NCBI GenBank assembly: GCA_964468375.1
Contig: CAYXUW010000018.1
Span: 1-22,897 of the forward strand
From: CAYXUW01 sp964468375
Lineage (GTDB): Bacteria; Planctomycetota; Phycisphaerae; Sedimentisphaerales; Anaerobacaceae
Reading direction: 5' to 3'
DNA: 22,897 nucleotides
Below, piece after piece: positions 6,943-15,423 of the stretch. Within the stretch, counting starts at the first letter, position 1. Each line of letters begins with the position of its first letter. Made by a program: the position numbers and the translations under genes. The notes below the pieces were generated by a model. That model searched no databases, was not told the DNA's origin, and saw only the letters and a program-made list of their open reading frames with translations.

Positions 6943-7278
6943 ATGGGGATACAAGAATGGTCGGAGAATATTATTCTCGTGGATTTACCCCAAGAACCGA
7001 ACGTGGGCGAGGAACTGAAAAGCGTTACCGAGATGGTTCGCGACAGAGGCGACTGTGACGTAGTGATGGATTTTTCGAATGTCGATATCTTGACCTCTTC
7101 GAGCTTGTCGAAGCTGCTGAAGCTTCGCAAGCTTCTGGCAGACTGCGGGCATCGTCTTGTTTTCAGCAACGTTGCACCTGCGACGAAAGGCATCTTTACG
7201 GTAACGGGTCTTGACGGGATTTTCGAGATTGCGGACGACAAGTTCATCGCCCTGGCAAGTCTTCAAGTAGTCAGTTAG
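6943..7278 (+). CDS. STAS-domain protein (anti-sigma factor antagonist-like)
   Basis: A 111-residue single STAS domain. The N-terminal strand ENIILVDLPQE leads to the central DVVMDFSNVDILTSSSLSKL, which aligns with the SpoIIAA phosphorylation loop; S52 or S53 matches the regulated serine. LLKLRKLLADCGHRLVFSNV and GLDGIFEIADDKF complete the fold. AAGGAG lies before the ATG. Such proteins bind anti-sigma or kinase partners and switch partner with serine phosphorylation. No sigma factor, kinase or phosphatase is adjacent, so the partner must lie elsewhere. The gene ends just before a promoter for rnc and is probably a separate unit. Confidence 0.85.
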   Translation: MGIQEWSENIILVDLPQEPNVGEELKSVTEMVRDRGDCDVVMDFSNVDILTSSSLSKLLKLRKLLADCGHRLVFSNVAPATKGIFTVTGLDGIFEIADDKFIALASLQVVS

Positions 7279-7290
7279 GCGAAAAGAAGC

Positions 7291-7318
7291 TTGACAAAAG
7301 GCCTGTCTTCCGTACAAT
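7291..7318 (+). promoter_or_regulatory. Sigma-70-type promoter for rnc
   Basis: TTGACA (7291-7296) and TACAAT (7313-7318) are separated by 16 bases and lie just after the STAS stop codon. Transcription from about 7325 would give a leader of about 96 bases before rnc. Confidence 0.65.
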
Positions 7319-7321
7319 GGA

Positions 7322-7390
7322 GCGAGATATTGCCTTTGTTGAGCGGGCTACGAAAGTCGCTCATATCAGCGGTGTTCGTAATCTGCTCGC
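7322..7390 (+). promoter_or_regulatory. Possible folded leader of rnc
   Basis: GCGAGAT (7322-7328) can pair with ATC-CTCGC (7381-7390, two-base bulge), enclosing a hairpin TGAGCG (7340-7345) with CGCTCA (7358-7363). In some bacteria RNase III cleaves a hairpin in its own leader; the same here is only a suggestion. Confidence 0.3.
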
Positions 7391-7420
7391 AGGGCTTTTG
7401 TAATAGCAGGACATTTAGAG

Positions 7421-8131
7421 ATGAACGAGGAAACTCTGCAGCAAGTTGAGCAGATAACGGGTTATAAATTTTCCAACCGCAGTCTTTTATCCCTCTCGCT
7501 GACGCACTCATCTTCGGTTGACGACCGTCTTTTGAGCAACGAGCGTCTGGAATTTCTCGGCGATTCGGTTTTGGCTTTGGTAGTATGTCTGATGCTGTTC
7601 GAGCATTTTCCGAGCTATCTGGAGGGCGATCTGACGAAGATAAAAAGTATGCTGGTTTCTCGCAGGACTTGTGCGCGTGTTGCGAAGCGGCTCGGTCTTC
7701 ACAAGTTTCTAAAGGTCGGCAAGGGTATGTCATCCAGTCGGGCTTTAACCAGTTCTCTTGCAGCCGGGCTGTTGGAGGCGGTTATAGCCGCAATTTATAT
7801 CGACGGGGGTTTCGAGGCCGCCAGCGGCTTTATTTTCGAGGCGTTCGCGCCGGAAATCAGCAGGGCAGATGCGGAGCAGTCTCACGGCAATTACAAGTCG
7901 CTGCTGCAACAGCACGCCCAGCAGCAATTCAACGCCACGCCCGTTTATGTTCTGCTCGACGAGAAGGGGCCCGACCACGATAAGTGTTTCGAGTCTGAGG
8001 TCGTTATCGCAGAGCGTCATTTCCAGAGCGCATGGGGAACAAACAAAAAACAAGCGGAGCAAAAAGCTGCATTCAAAGCCCTTGTCGAACTTGGGGTTCT
8101 CGACGGTGCTTCTTCAGATTACGACGGCTGA
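7421..8131 (+). CDS. rnc: Ribonuclease III
   Basis: A 236-residue double-strand-specific endoribonuclease for rRNA and mRNA processing, of normal family length. The nuclease domain (about 1-150) has the signature NERLEFLGDSVL with E41, E44 and D48. The second metal-binding segment is LAAGLLEAVIAAIYIDGG: E119 is present, but G116 stands where the E. coli enzyme has D114. The dsRNA-binding domain runs from about 160 (NYKSLLQQHAQQQ) to 228 (GTNKKQAEQKAAFKALVELG). The start ATG follows a weak site (cagga). It is transcribed from its own promoter and converges with the membrane-protein operon, 22 bases between stops. The family is certain; full catalytic competence is less so. Confidence 0.95.
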   Translation: MNEETLQQVEQITGYKFSNRSLLSLSLTHSSSVDDRLLSNERLEFLGDSVLALVVCLMLFEHFPSYLEGDLTKIKSMLVSRRTCARVAKRLGLHKFLKVGKGMSSSRALTSSLAAGLLEAVIAAIYIDGGFEAASGFIFEAFAPEISRADAEQSHGNYKSLLQQHAQQQFNATPVYVLLDEKGPDHDKCFESEVVIAERHFQSAWGTNKKQAEQKAAFKALVELGVLDGASSDYDG

Positions 8132-8153
8132 AGACAGCAGCGAGCGACCGTGG

Positions 8154-8396
8154 TCATATTGAAATCAGCCATGCGAGGACGTATAATGCCAGAGCGGCCA
8201 TAATTATGAAACCAATGATGGAGCCGAACAGAAGGGCAGCTTCTTTTAAGAATATGCCCGCGGTGATTTTGGGAAGTTTTGTCGCTTTATAGATTATCGC
8301 GATGGCCGCGGCCAGAGGGAGCAACCAAAGCATTAACTGAAGGTTCGGCCGTATTTGCTCGGGCGATGTGAAGGTTGCTATCAGGATATCTATCAT
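8154..8396 (-). CDS. Small membrane protein, 80 residues
   Basis: Two hydrophobic segments, LMLWLLPLAAAIAIIY (about 22-37) and LLFGSIIGFIIMAALALYVLAW (55-76), are joined by a short basic loop, YKATKLPKITAG. The start overlaps the stop of the upstream gene by four bases (ATGA), which implies translational coupling. It is the third gene of an operon with the SurA-like and DUF6677-like genes. The family is not recognised; a role in the envelope is inferred from its membrane nature and its partners. Confidence 0.7.
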   Translation of the reverse strand: MIDILIATFTSPEQIRPNLQLMLWLLPLAAAIAIIYKATKLPKITAGIFLKEAALLFGSIIGFIIMAALALYVLAWLISI

Positions 8397-8791
8397 TTCA
8401 CACTCCCGCTGAGGTTAGCCAGCGAAACGGCGTTTACAATGCACAAGAGATTGAGCAGGCCGGAGACGAGTGTGTATATCTGGCCGATTTCGTTGGGCCA
8501 GCCATAAACGGGATAGCCGCCGCCTGCGGTATAATGTGATAAAACCAGCACTATCGGCGGGTTCATAACCTGGGCTGCTTTAATATATGTCGGCGCCGGT
8601 CCGACCAGGTCAATCACGCCGATTGAACCGACGTACAGGCCGATGCAAAGAGTCAGCGTAACGGTTACGAATATGATTATCGCGCGTTTTTTTTCTCCAA
8701 TCGCGAAGTATCCCGCTCCCGGCAACAGCCAACCGACCAGCCCGACGAGGACCAAAAACTGCATACGGTTTTTTTTCTGAGGCATCGCCAT
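8393..8791 (-). CDS. DUF6677-like membrane protein, 132 residues
   Basis: A basic start (MAMPQKKNR) is followed by FLVLVGLVGWLLPGAGYFAI, a turn GEKKRA, then AIIIFVTVTLTLCIGLYVGS and a C-terminal span near 105-123. The WLLPGAGYF-GEKKRA pattern resembles the TM2/DUF6677 type found in planctomycetes; this match is from memory and moderately sure. Its ATG shares a base with the stop of the upstream SurA-like gene (TAATG), and its own stop overlaps the next start, so all three are coupled. Its molecular role is unknown. Confidence 0.7.
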   Translation of the reverse strand: MAMPQKKNRMQFLVLVGLVGWLLPGAGYFAIGEKKRAIIIFVTVTLTLCIGLYVGSIGVIDLVGPAPTYIKAAQVMNPPIVLVLSHYTAGGGYPVYGWPNEIGQIYTLVSGLLNLLCIVNAVSLANLSGSVK

Positions 8792-11004
8792 TACGAATCA
8801 CCCTCGGTACCGGCCGGCGTATTGGTATCTGCCGGTGTTTCGTTTTCCCCGGCTGGTCTAAAGTGCATACGCTTGACTATGTTTTCAGGGTTAAAGTGAA
8901 CAGTCGCCACAGACTGAGTCTGAAGGAAGTCTTCTCTGTAGACTCTTGCAGCTTTGACGGTGTTGTACTGCTGCTGGTCAAGACGGCTAAGAACGGCGTT
9001 TTTCAGGCAGTAACAGGACATATCGGGTTTGAACTCCAGAACCACGGGCAGAGTATCCGGCGTATTGCTGTCCTGCGGGATGAGGGAATAAATCTGGTCT
9101 ATGAGCATTCTTTCTATTTTGGTTTCGCTAATTAACCACCATCCCGTAGGGGTTCCCTGTCTTTCCATAGCTAATGTTTCCAATCTCTTATCCGAGAATC
9201 TCTGCACATCCGCCAAATTTTGCAGCTTGAACGCATTCGGGTCTTCTCCAGCTTTTTTGTCGGGTTTATCATAAAGCTTGTTGAATTTATCGACGGCATT
9301 TTCCCAGCCGTTCTTTGCCGCCAGTTTAACAAATTCTTCGGCTTTGTTTTTGGTGGTATCCATCGCTGCGAATTCTTTGAGGTCTTTCACTACTTCGTCT
9401 CTTATTGAAGAAGTTTCCTGCTGTTCTTCGCCGAGCTCGATTGAGCCAGCGGCTATGGTTTGATTTATGCTTTCGGGTTCGGAGGCCTTGTGTGCTTCTG
9501 TAACCCGCACAATCATCGTTATTTGTCCGATTATATCCTGTGCCGGTCCGATGTTTTCATACAATCTGGGCTTAGGCGCATCGAAGGGACCGAGCTCGCT
9601 GGCTTTAAGCTCGTCCACAGCGAAGGCGACCTCAATCAACGGCACCGGATTATATCCATAACCCCTTACGAACAGGGTCCCGAGGTGTTTATCTGTAATA
9701 AAATCAGGCGCACTGAGCAATGCTGTTTGCCCTGTATATACATTGATTTTGTATTTTTTGCCTAGCTGGTCGGCGACGGTCTTGTAATCGCCCGCCGTCT
9801 TCCTGAATTGTTCGGAGGAGATTTGCTCAAACTCCATATCTATATCCTGCAAACCGGTTTCAGTAAGCGTTCTGGCTTCCTGAAGTATGGTTTGTGCTTT
9901 GGCCCTGACTTTGCTCTTAAGGAGGCTTTGCGAAATAATATTTGCTACTTCACCGTAGCTTCTAATACGTTCGGTCGGTGGAGAATTGGGGTCGTTGGGG
10001 TCCGAGGGGACTGACACAATGAATTCTTCTCTGTGTCTCTGGTAAAAATCTTCCACTTCTTCCTGAGTGGGCAGCGTTACTGTCTTCTCGACATCGTCGA
10101 GCTTAAGGGCGATATATTCGAGCCGGAGGCGGTCGTGCAACTTATATCCGAAGCCGTAGGGGTTTTGGTCGCTTACTTCGCCGGAAAAGAAGCTTCTATA
10201 TTTTTCAAAGTGCTCGGCTACTTTTTCTTCTTTCGGCTCATCGGCAGTTTCTGCAAATACAACCGAGTCGAATTTTACAAATTCGACGTTGAGCGTTTCG
10301 TCTTCCCAGCTCGTTTCGTGCTTTATCTGTGCGTCTGTAACGTTCTCGTTCGAGCAAATCAATTCGGCGTATCTTAATACTTCAGCCACGCTACCGAACG
10401 CTTTTAGTATCTCCTTTTCCGAGACACCCTGCCGGCTTGCTACCGAACCGACCACCTGCGAGTATGTCGCACCGTTAAAAAGCTGGGGTATCGCATTTTC
10501 AAGCTGCGCACGAGCGGTTTCCTCGGATATCATCACTCCTGCGCGCCGCGCTTCGCTTTTCAGCAATATCCAATATATCTCACTCGGCATCGAATGTTGG
10601 TAGATATCATTTATCTGCGTTTCGTTAATTCTGTATGGGTTTGCCGATATCATTTGTTTTACGTGCTCGAAGGACATTGCAGTTGCTGTTTTGTCGGGGA
10701 AGAGCAGTGTGGCCAGCATAATCGCATGTAAGTCGCGGACCTGGAATATCGGTATTATTATGCCTCTTAAGATTACATCTACCTGGAGCATCCTTAGTGT
10801 TTCCAGTTCACGCTGTGCCAGAGCGAAGTCGTAGTCGGTTATTTCGCCGTTATCTTTAAAGTATGCGAAGGTTTCGCGTCGCGTCATTCTTCTCTGGCGG
10901 CACTCGGTTAAAAATGCCTGGAATATAAAGCCGACCAACAGAAGTATGACCACAACAGCCATAACTTTCGTATTATTTCTGCGAATCCATTTGACTAAAT
11001 TCAT
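8791..11004 (-). CDS. Membrane-anchored SurA/PpiD-like protein
   Basis: A 737-residue protein from the chosen start MNLVKWIRRNNTKVMAVVVI. That ATG has CGGAG nine bases upstream; an ATG 13 codons earlier lacks such a site. One N-terminal transmembrane helix (about 10-33) anchors a large exported domain. Residues about 130-230 resemble the SurA N-terminal chaperone fold (SEIYWILLKSEARRAGVMIS, GVSEKEILKAFG). The middle, containing AFAVDELKASELGPF, resembles a parvulin-like region, but I see no clear catalytic set. Lys/Glu-rich helices and an acidic Thr/Pro tail close the protein. It heads a three-gene operon and diverges from hemL. Likely role: folding or holding of exported proteins. Isomerase activity is uncertain. 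Confidence 0.75.
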   Translation of the reverse strand: MNLVKWIRRNNTKVMAVVVILLLVGFIFQAFLTECRQRRMTRRETFAYFKDNGEITDYDFALAQRELETLRMLQVDVILRGIIIPIFQVRDLHAIMLATLLFPDKTATAMSFEHVKQMISANPYRINETQINDIYQHSMPSEIYWILLKSEARRAGVMISEETARAQLENAIPQLFNGATYSQVVGSVASRQGVSEKEILKAFGSVAEVLRYAELICSNENVTDAQIKHETSWEDETLNVEFVKFDSVVFAETADEPKEEKVAEHFEKYRSFFSGEVSDQNPYGFGYKLHDRLRLEYIALKLDDVEKTVTLPTQEEVEDFYQRHREEFIVSVPSDPNDPNSPPTERIRSYGEVANIISQSLLKSKVRAKAQTILQEARTLTETGLQDIDMEFEQISSEQFRKTAGDYKTVADQLGKKYKINVYTGQTALLSAPDFITDKHLGTLFVRGYGYNPVPLIEVAFAVDELKASELGPFDAPKPRLYENIGPAQDIIGQITMIVRVTEAHKASEPESINQTIAAGSIELGEEQQETSSIRDEVVKDLKEFAAMDTTKNKAEEFVKLAAKNGWENAVDKFNKLYDKPDKKAGEDPNAFKLQNLADVQRFSDKRLETLAMERQGTPTGWWLISETKIERMLIDQIYSLIPQDSNTPDTLPVVLEFKPDMSCYCLKNAVLSRLDQQQYNTVKAARVYREDFLQTQSVATVHFNPENIVKRMHFRPAGENETPADTNTPAGTEGDS

Positions 11005-11104
11005 ATCTATGCTCCGAATTCTTTCAAAGACTGCTGTTCGCATCGGGCGGCTCTACAATTAAACAACTCGCCGCAAGATGGAATTCTTTTGCCTAAAACA
11101 GGTA

Positions 11105-11132
11105 AGTATATTCGAATGCCGAAGTTTTGCAA
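11105..11132 (-). promoter_or_regulatory. Promoter for the SurA-like operon
   Basis: On the minus strand TTGCAA (11132-11127) and TATACT (11110-11105) are 16 bases apart, about 100 bases before the chosen start codon. It shares the intergenic space with the hemL promoter region. Confidence 0.45.
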
Positions 11133-11162
11133 GAAAAATAGAGTTTTAGCGGAAACGCGGGA

Positions 11163-11191
11163 TTTACAATATAGGCGACACGATATACGAT
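11163..11191 (+). promoter_or_regulatory. Candidate hemL promoter
   Basis: TTTACA (11163-11168) and TACGAT (11186-11191) are 17 bases apart, 27 bases before the hemL start. The -10 lies in the iterated words cgatatacgatatacg, so other registers are possible. Confidence 0.35.
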
Positions 11192-11217
11192 ATACGTTAT
11201 ACGTTTACTCCGAGTGA

Positions 11218-12513
11218 ATGCTGATGGAAGAACGAAATAGAGACTATTCGCAGTCGGCCCGCGCTTTTGCCGAGGCCGGGAATTTTCTGCCGGGCGGCGT
11301 CAATTCGCCTGTGAGGGCTTTCGGCGGCGTGGATGCCGAGCCGCTTTTTATCGCCGGTGCGAACGGCTCGAAAATTTACGACATCGACGGCAATGAATAT
11401 ATCGACTACGTCGGTTCCTGGGGACCGATGATACTCGGCCACGCACATCCGAAGGTGACGGAAGCTATTGAGGCAGCCGTGAAGAAGGGGACATCTTACG
11501 GGGCGCCGACATTAGCTGAAACGGCTTTGGCCAGAAGAATAGTTAACGCTTTCGATTCTATCGAAAAGGTGCGGCTACTCAACAGCGGCACCGAGTCGGT
11601 GATGACCGCAATTCGGCTGGCTCGGGGATATACCAAGAGGGATTTGATAGTCAAGATGGCCGGCTGTTATCACGGACACAGCGATTCACTTCTGGTGTCA
11701 GCAGGGTCGGGTCTTGCAGAGGCCGGTATCGCGTCAAGCGCAGGTGTGCCGGAGCAAATTGCTAAGCTCACAATTGTGATACCATACAATGATATCGGCG
11801 CGATGGAAACTGTTTTTCAAAAATACAAAGGTCAAATCGCGGCGGTTCTGGTTGAGCCGGTTGCTGCGAATATGGGCGTGGTACCGCCCGTCGATGGCTA
11901 CCTTGAGAGGCTCCGGGATTTGTGCAGCGCCGAAAAGTCGCTGCTGATTTTCGATGAGGTGATAACCGGATTTCGTATTACATACGGCGGGGCGCAGGAG
12001 CTTTTCGACGTTAAGGCGGATATAACCTGTCTGGGTAAAATAATAGGAGGGGGGCTACCGATGGCGGCTTTGGGCGCGAGGGCTGGTATTATGGACATGC
12101 TCGCGCCGGAAGGGCCGGTCTATCAGGCGGGGACACTAAGCGGAAACCCAATCGCAACGGCGGCGGCTAACGCGACGCTGGAGATGCTCGAAAAGGGTAA
12201 TTGCTATGAGCAACTTGAGAAGACTTCCGCGATGCTGGAGGAAGGTTTAACCAAGGCCGCTAAAGATGCGGGTGTGCCTGTTACGATAAATCGCATCGGC
12301 TCGATTATGAGCTGTTTCTTTACGGACAGACCTGTGAAAAATTTTGCTGACGTTCAGTTAACCGATATAAAACAGTTCAAAAAATTCTTCTCGGAAATGC
12401 TGAAGCAGGGCGTTTACCTTGCGCCAAGCGCATATGAGGCGATGTTTATTTCATTGGCACACACAAAAGACGATATCGAGAAAACCATCGAAGCTGCGGT
12501 GAAGGTGTGGTGA
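11218..12513 (+). CDS. hemL: Glutamate-1-semialdehyde 2,1-aminomutase
   Basis: A 431-residue PLP enzyme, of normal length, that converts glutamate-1-semialdehyde to 5-aminolevulinate, the C5 route to heme and other tetrapyrroles. Visible landmarks are FLPGGVNSPVRAFGGV near the start, the glycine-rich LLNSGTESVMTAIRLARG, CYHGHSDSLLV, the PLP-aspartate strand LLIFDEVITGFR, and the Schiff-base lysine K274 in CLGKIIGGGLP, followed by QAGTLSGNP. The start is ATG-CTG-ATG; the ATG two codons later is an alternative, and neither has a strong ribosome site. It is alone on its strand, diverges from the SurA-like operon and ends one base from the convergent GH97 gene. Confidence 0.97.
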   Translation: MLMEERNRDYSQSARAFAEAGNFLPGGVNSPVRAFGGVDAEPLFIAGANGSKIYDIDGNEYIDYVGSWGPMILGHAHPKVTEAIEAAVKKGTSYGAPTLAETALARRIVNAFDSIEKVRLLNSGTESVMTAIRLARGYTKRDLIVKMAGCYHGHSDSLLVSAGSGLAEAGIASSAGVPEQIAKLTIVIPYNDIGAMETVFQKYKGQIAAVLVEPVAANMGVVPPVDGYLERLRDLCSAEKSLLIFDEVITGFRITYGGAQELFDVKADITCLGKIIGGGLPMAALGARAGIMDMLAPEGPVYQAGTLSGNPIATAAANATLEMLEKGNCYEQLEKTSAMLEEGLTKAAKDAGVPVTINRIGSIMSCFFTDRPVKNFADVQLTDIKQFKKFFSEMLKQGVYLAPSAYEAMFISLAHTKDDIEKTIEAAVKVW

Positions 12514-12514
12514 G

Positions 12515-14470
12515 CTAATTTTCAACCTTTATAACGAAGCCGCCGTAGTTTTTCAGCTTGATTTCCAGAGGTTTTTCGGGGGTGATTGTGATTTTTTGCA
12601 TTTTGAATGAGCGATTGTCTTTGCCGTCGGTTATCAGTGCTACTGTTTTGGCAGTTTTAAGGAAGCTGAGATCGAGGTTTATAGTTTTTTCCGCATTTTC
12701 CCCGTTTACACCTGCAATGAACCAGTTATTGCCAAATTTTCGTGCCAGAACTACGAGCTTGCCGGGATAGCCGTCTATGAAGCGGGTATCATCCCATCGT
12801 GAAGGTACTTCTCTCATAAAGTCCTTAACATAATCCGGAACAGCCGCCATACCTTCAGGAGTCTGGGCGAAGTGCTGTATTCCCGAAGTGAAAATTACCG
12901 ACAAGGCCAGTTCGAAGCCGTTTGTCGTTACACGCTTTATATTGGGCACTTCGGTGAAGCAAACCGGCGTGAAATCCATAGGGTCGAAAACGTTTCGCGT
13001 GAAGGGCAGGACGCAGCAATGATTGGGCTGGAGGTCAGCATTACCTTGGTCAAAGGTTACATACTCAAAACCCTTTACCGCCTCCATCGTAACTAGGTTT
13101 GGATAAGTGCGTTGCCAGCCCCTTGGCAGGGTTGCACCGTGACAATTTACCATCAGATCAAATTTAGCTGCATCTTCGAATATATCCTGATAATAAGTCA
13201 TCACAGATTGGCCATCACCACCGAAGAAATCCACTTTGATTCCCTTTATGCCCATTTCTTTCAGCTTGCTGAACTCTTCGACGCGACTTTTGTGAGTAAG
13301 TAATTTATCTTTAGGAGTAAAAGTTACGGTGTTCCAGTTACCTGCGGAGTTATACCACAGAAGAAGGCCGACATTTTTGCCTTTAGCATATTCAGCAAGC
13401 TCTTTAATCTTGTCATAGCCAATTTTCGTATCCCAGTTCACGTCAATCAGGCAGTATTCCCACCGCATATCGGCGGCAAAATCGATGAATCGCTTCTGAA
13501 CATCGTAAACTACTGAATCATCTTTCAACATTACCCAACTCCACGAAGCTCGGCCGGGCTTTACAAATGAAATGTCTTTTATCTTGGATGGAGCGGCTAA
13601 ATCGGTTCCGAGTGTTGATTCGGCTATTGTTTTCAAACTGTCGCCTATTACAATCATTCGCCATGGTGTGGACCAAGGCAATTTCGAATCTGGGTTCACC
13701 GGCCCGTCGGCGAAGACTTCCGCCGGCTGAGGGAATCCGATGAAGAATTCGTTTCCAGGGGAGTCTTTTTTTAATCTGCATCCACAGTAATTTCTGTCGG
13801 GTGCGGTCTCGCTAATCAGCAGCCAGTATTTGTCGAAATTGAAAAGCGCCGGGAAAATCCAGCCAGCTTCATTATGAGATAATTTATCCACCTCGATATC
13901 TTGTTTGTAATGCTCCTCATAGGAGGGCTGGGTTTGACACCATCCGGATTTTGCCTCGGCTATCGGCTGAATCCACGTTTTTGTGCCGGGGATAAAATTG
14001 AACGAAGTGGTTTCTTTTATAATTTTTTTAATATCATCTGATTTTTCAGGGAAATGGTATCTGAAAGCAACGCCGTCATTCGAGACCTGAAAGACAATAT
14101 CGATTTTTTTGCCGTCCGCGTTTTTCAAATGAAAGGTTCTTTTGTGGGCGACATAGGAGCAATTGCGTTTTTTGCCGTGCAGCATTTCATAACTGACTTT
14201 GACGGTTTCGAGATTTGATACGGATTCCAGTGACAGGTTTTTGGAGAAATCTCCGTCTTCCCTTATTATCCCTAATTTAGACTCGCCCAGAACGGCTGTG
14301 CCGGAGAATTCAACCCGATAATAAGCGTTTTTATCGTAGCCGACATGGAAGTACACGGCGATTCTTCCGGCCGGGCTGTTTATTACACAGTCTTTTTCCG
14401 CCTGGCAGTTTTGCGTGCAGGATGTTAAAAGCAGTATCACGAGCAGTTTATTTGCGATGTTCAATTTCAT
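12515..14470 (-). CDS. GH97 family glycoside hydrolase, retaining type
   Basis: A 651-residue exported enzyme. The chosen ATG has AGGAG directly upstream; the frame stays open 28 codons further but without a site. The signal MKLNIANKLLVILLLTSC carries a lipobox (LTSC, C18), so it is probably a lipoprotein. Residues about 28-300 form the beta-sandwich N-domain (GRIAVYFHVGYD, VAFRYHFPE). The barrel carries EYCLIDVNWD, GLLLWYN and GIKVDFFGGDG with D414, the position of the nucleophile in retaining alpha-galactosidase-type members. E463 in TMEAVKGFEY is the likely acid/base. A beta-rich C-domain ends the protein. Alpha-galactosidase or similar activity is inferred from D414; the inverting alpha-glucosidase branch uses glutamates instead. 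Confidence 0.9.
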   Translation of the reverse strand: MKLNIANKLLVILLLTSCTQNCQAEKDCVINSPAGRIAVYFHVGYDKNAYYRVEFSGTAVLGESKLGIIREDGDFSKNLSLESVSNLETVKVSYEMLHGKKRNCSYVAHKRTFHLKNADGKKIDIVFQVSNDGVAFRYHFPEKSDDIKKIIKETTSFNFIPGTKTWIQPIAEAKSGWCQTQPSYEEHYKQDIEVDKLSHNEAGWIFPALFNFDKYWLLISETAPDRNYCGCRLKKDSPGNEFFIGFPQPAEVFADGPVNPDSKLPWSTPWRMIVIGDSLKTIAESTLGTDLAAPSKIKDISFVKPGRASWSWVMLKDDSVVYDVQKRFIDFAADMRWEYCLIDVNWDTKIGYDKIKELAEYAKGKNVGLLLWYNSAGNWNTVTFTPKDKLLTHKSRVEEFSKLKEMGIKGIKVDFFGGDGQSVMTYYQDIFEDAAKFDLMVNCHGATLPRGWQRTYPNLVTMEAVKGFEYVTFDQGNADLQPNHCCVLPFTRNVFDPMDFTPVCFTEVPNIKRVTTNGFELALSVIFTSGIQHFAQTPEGMAAVPDYVKDFMREVPSRWDDTRFIDGYPGKLVVLARKFGNNWFIAGVNGENAEKTINLDLSFLKTAKTVALITDGKDNRSFKMQKITITPEKPLEIKLKNYGGFVIKVEN

Positions 14471-14587
14471 AAATCTCCTGTTTAGCTGTAACTTATGCCG
14501 TATTCGGGCTGTTGCCGGGTTATTAATTATATCGCGTATCGCTTCGAATTGCAATTTTATGTCTTAGTCCAACCATAAATAAATTTC

Positions 14588-14616
14588 TTGCATTCGGTTT
14601 TGTCACGAAGCATAAT
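14588..14616 (+). promoter_or_regulatory. Promoter for the 252-residue membrane protein
   Basis: TTGCAT (14588-14593) and CATAAT (14611-14616) are 17 bases apart, 45 bases before the start codon. Confidence 0.5.
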
Positions 14617-14661
14617 AATGTCCGGCGTTATATACGAAATATAAAGTTAGGAGATGCGAAA

Positions 14662-15420
14662 ATGAACCAGGAACAGAATGAGAACAAAAACCTAATCGAT
14701 ACCACCGATTGTCTCGAAGCTGTCAGTGTTTTCAGAGGATGGAAAAACACGTTGTTTGTGGTTGTGATACTTTGCATGCTCTTATTGCAGGCGTCCTTCT
14801 GGCTTGTTGATACCGGCTACGTTAAGGTAGAAAAACCTTGCAGCGAGAAGATATCGGCTGCTACGGCCGTTCAGGAGCAGGCCGGCGAGATTGCGGCAGG
14901 GGCCAAGGAAAAGATTGCGAAAGCCGCGGAGGAGGTAGCGGCGCCGGCGACGGATAAGCCAAGCGAAGCAATGCCGCAAACGCAACCCGAACCTGTTAAA
15001 GCCGTCTTCCAGATAGAGTTTAAGCATCTCGCCCGGCTTGTCCGCTTTGTCAATTTTGTGCTTGTGCCTTTTGCGGTGCTTTACTGTCTGACGATGCTGT
15101 TCGCTTTGAAGATATCGCTGGTGGGGCGGCTCGGCGGGATAAATCATATCAGTCGAGCGTTTTTCATATCGCTGGTTTTCGTTATTTTTCTTTTGCCGTG
15201 GCAGAAGTTTTTCGGCGGCGTAGTCTTCGGGGCAATGTATACCCTGTGGGAGCTGGCGAAATGGTACAACAATGAGGCAACGGGCGACGTGCTCGATGTT
15301 GTTTTCTACTATTTCCGTTTTGCCGGTTACTGGCTGATTGTTCTTTTACTGCTTATATTCTCATTTATCCGCAGCGGCCGATGGGCGAAGACTATTCTTC
15401 GCCGGCTGGAGGTAGTATAG
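14662..15420 (+). CDS. Membrane protein with Ala/Glu/Pro-rich linker, hypothetical
   Basis: A 252-residue protein with GGAG before its ATG. One span lies at about 29-48 (TLFVVVILCMLLLQASFWLV). A roughly 60-residue stretch rich in Ala, Glu, Lys and Pro (AAGAKEKIAKAAEEVAAPAT) is presumably outside the cytoplasm. Three further spans follow at about 127-150, 165-182 and 212-235. The C-terminus is basic (RSGRWAKTILRRLEVV). I do not recognise the family. It has its own promoter, diverges from GH97 and ends three bases from the convergent cyclophilin gene. Confidence 0.65.
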   Translation: MNQEQNENKNLIDTTDCLEAVSVFRGWKNTLFVVVILCMLLLQASFWLVDTGYVKVEKPCSEKISAATAVQEQAGEIAAGAKEKIAKAAEEVAAPATDKPSEAMPQTQPEPVKAVFQIEFKHLARLVRFVNFVLVPFAVLYCLTMLFALKISLVGRLGGINHISRAFFISLVFVIFLLPWQKFFGGVVFGAMYTLWELAKWYNNEATGDVLDVVFYYFRFAGYWLIVLLLLIFSFIRSGRWAKTILRRLEVV

Positions 15421-15423
15421 ACG

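Noticed and set aside
10033..10377. Long frames opposite the SurA-like gene
   Set aside because: Typical antisense shadows of a long coding region; no start signals or domain patterns.
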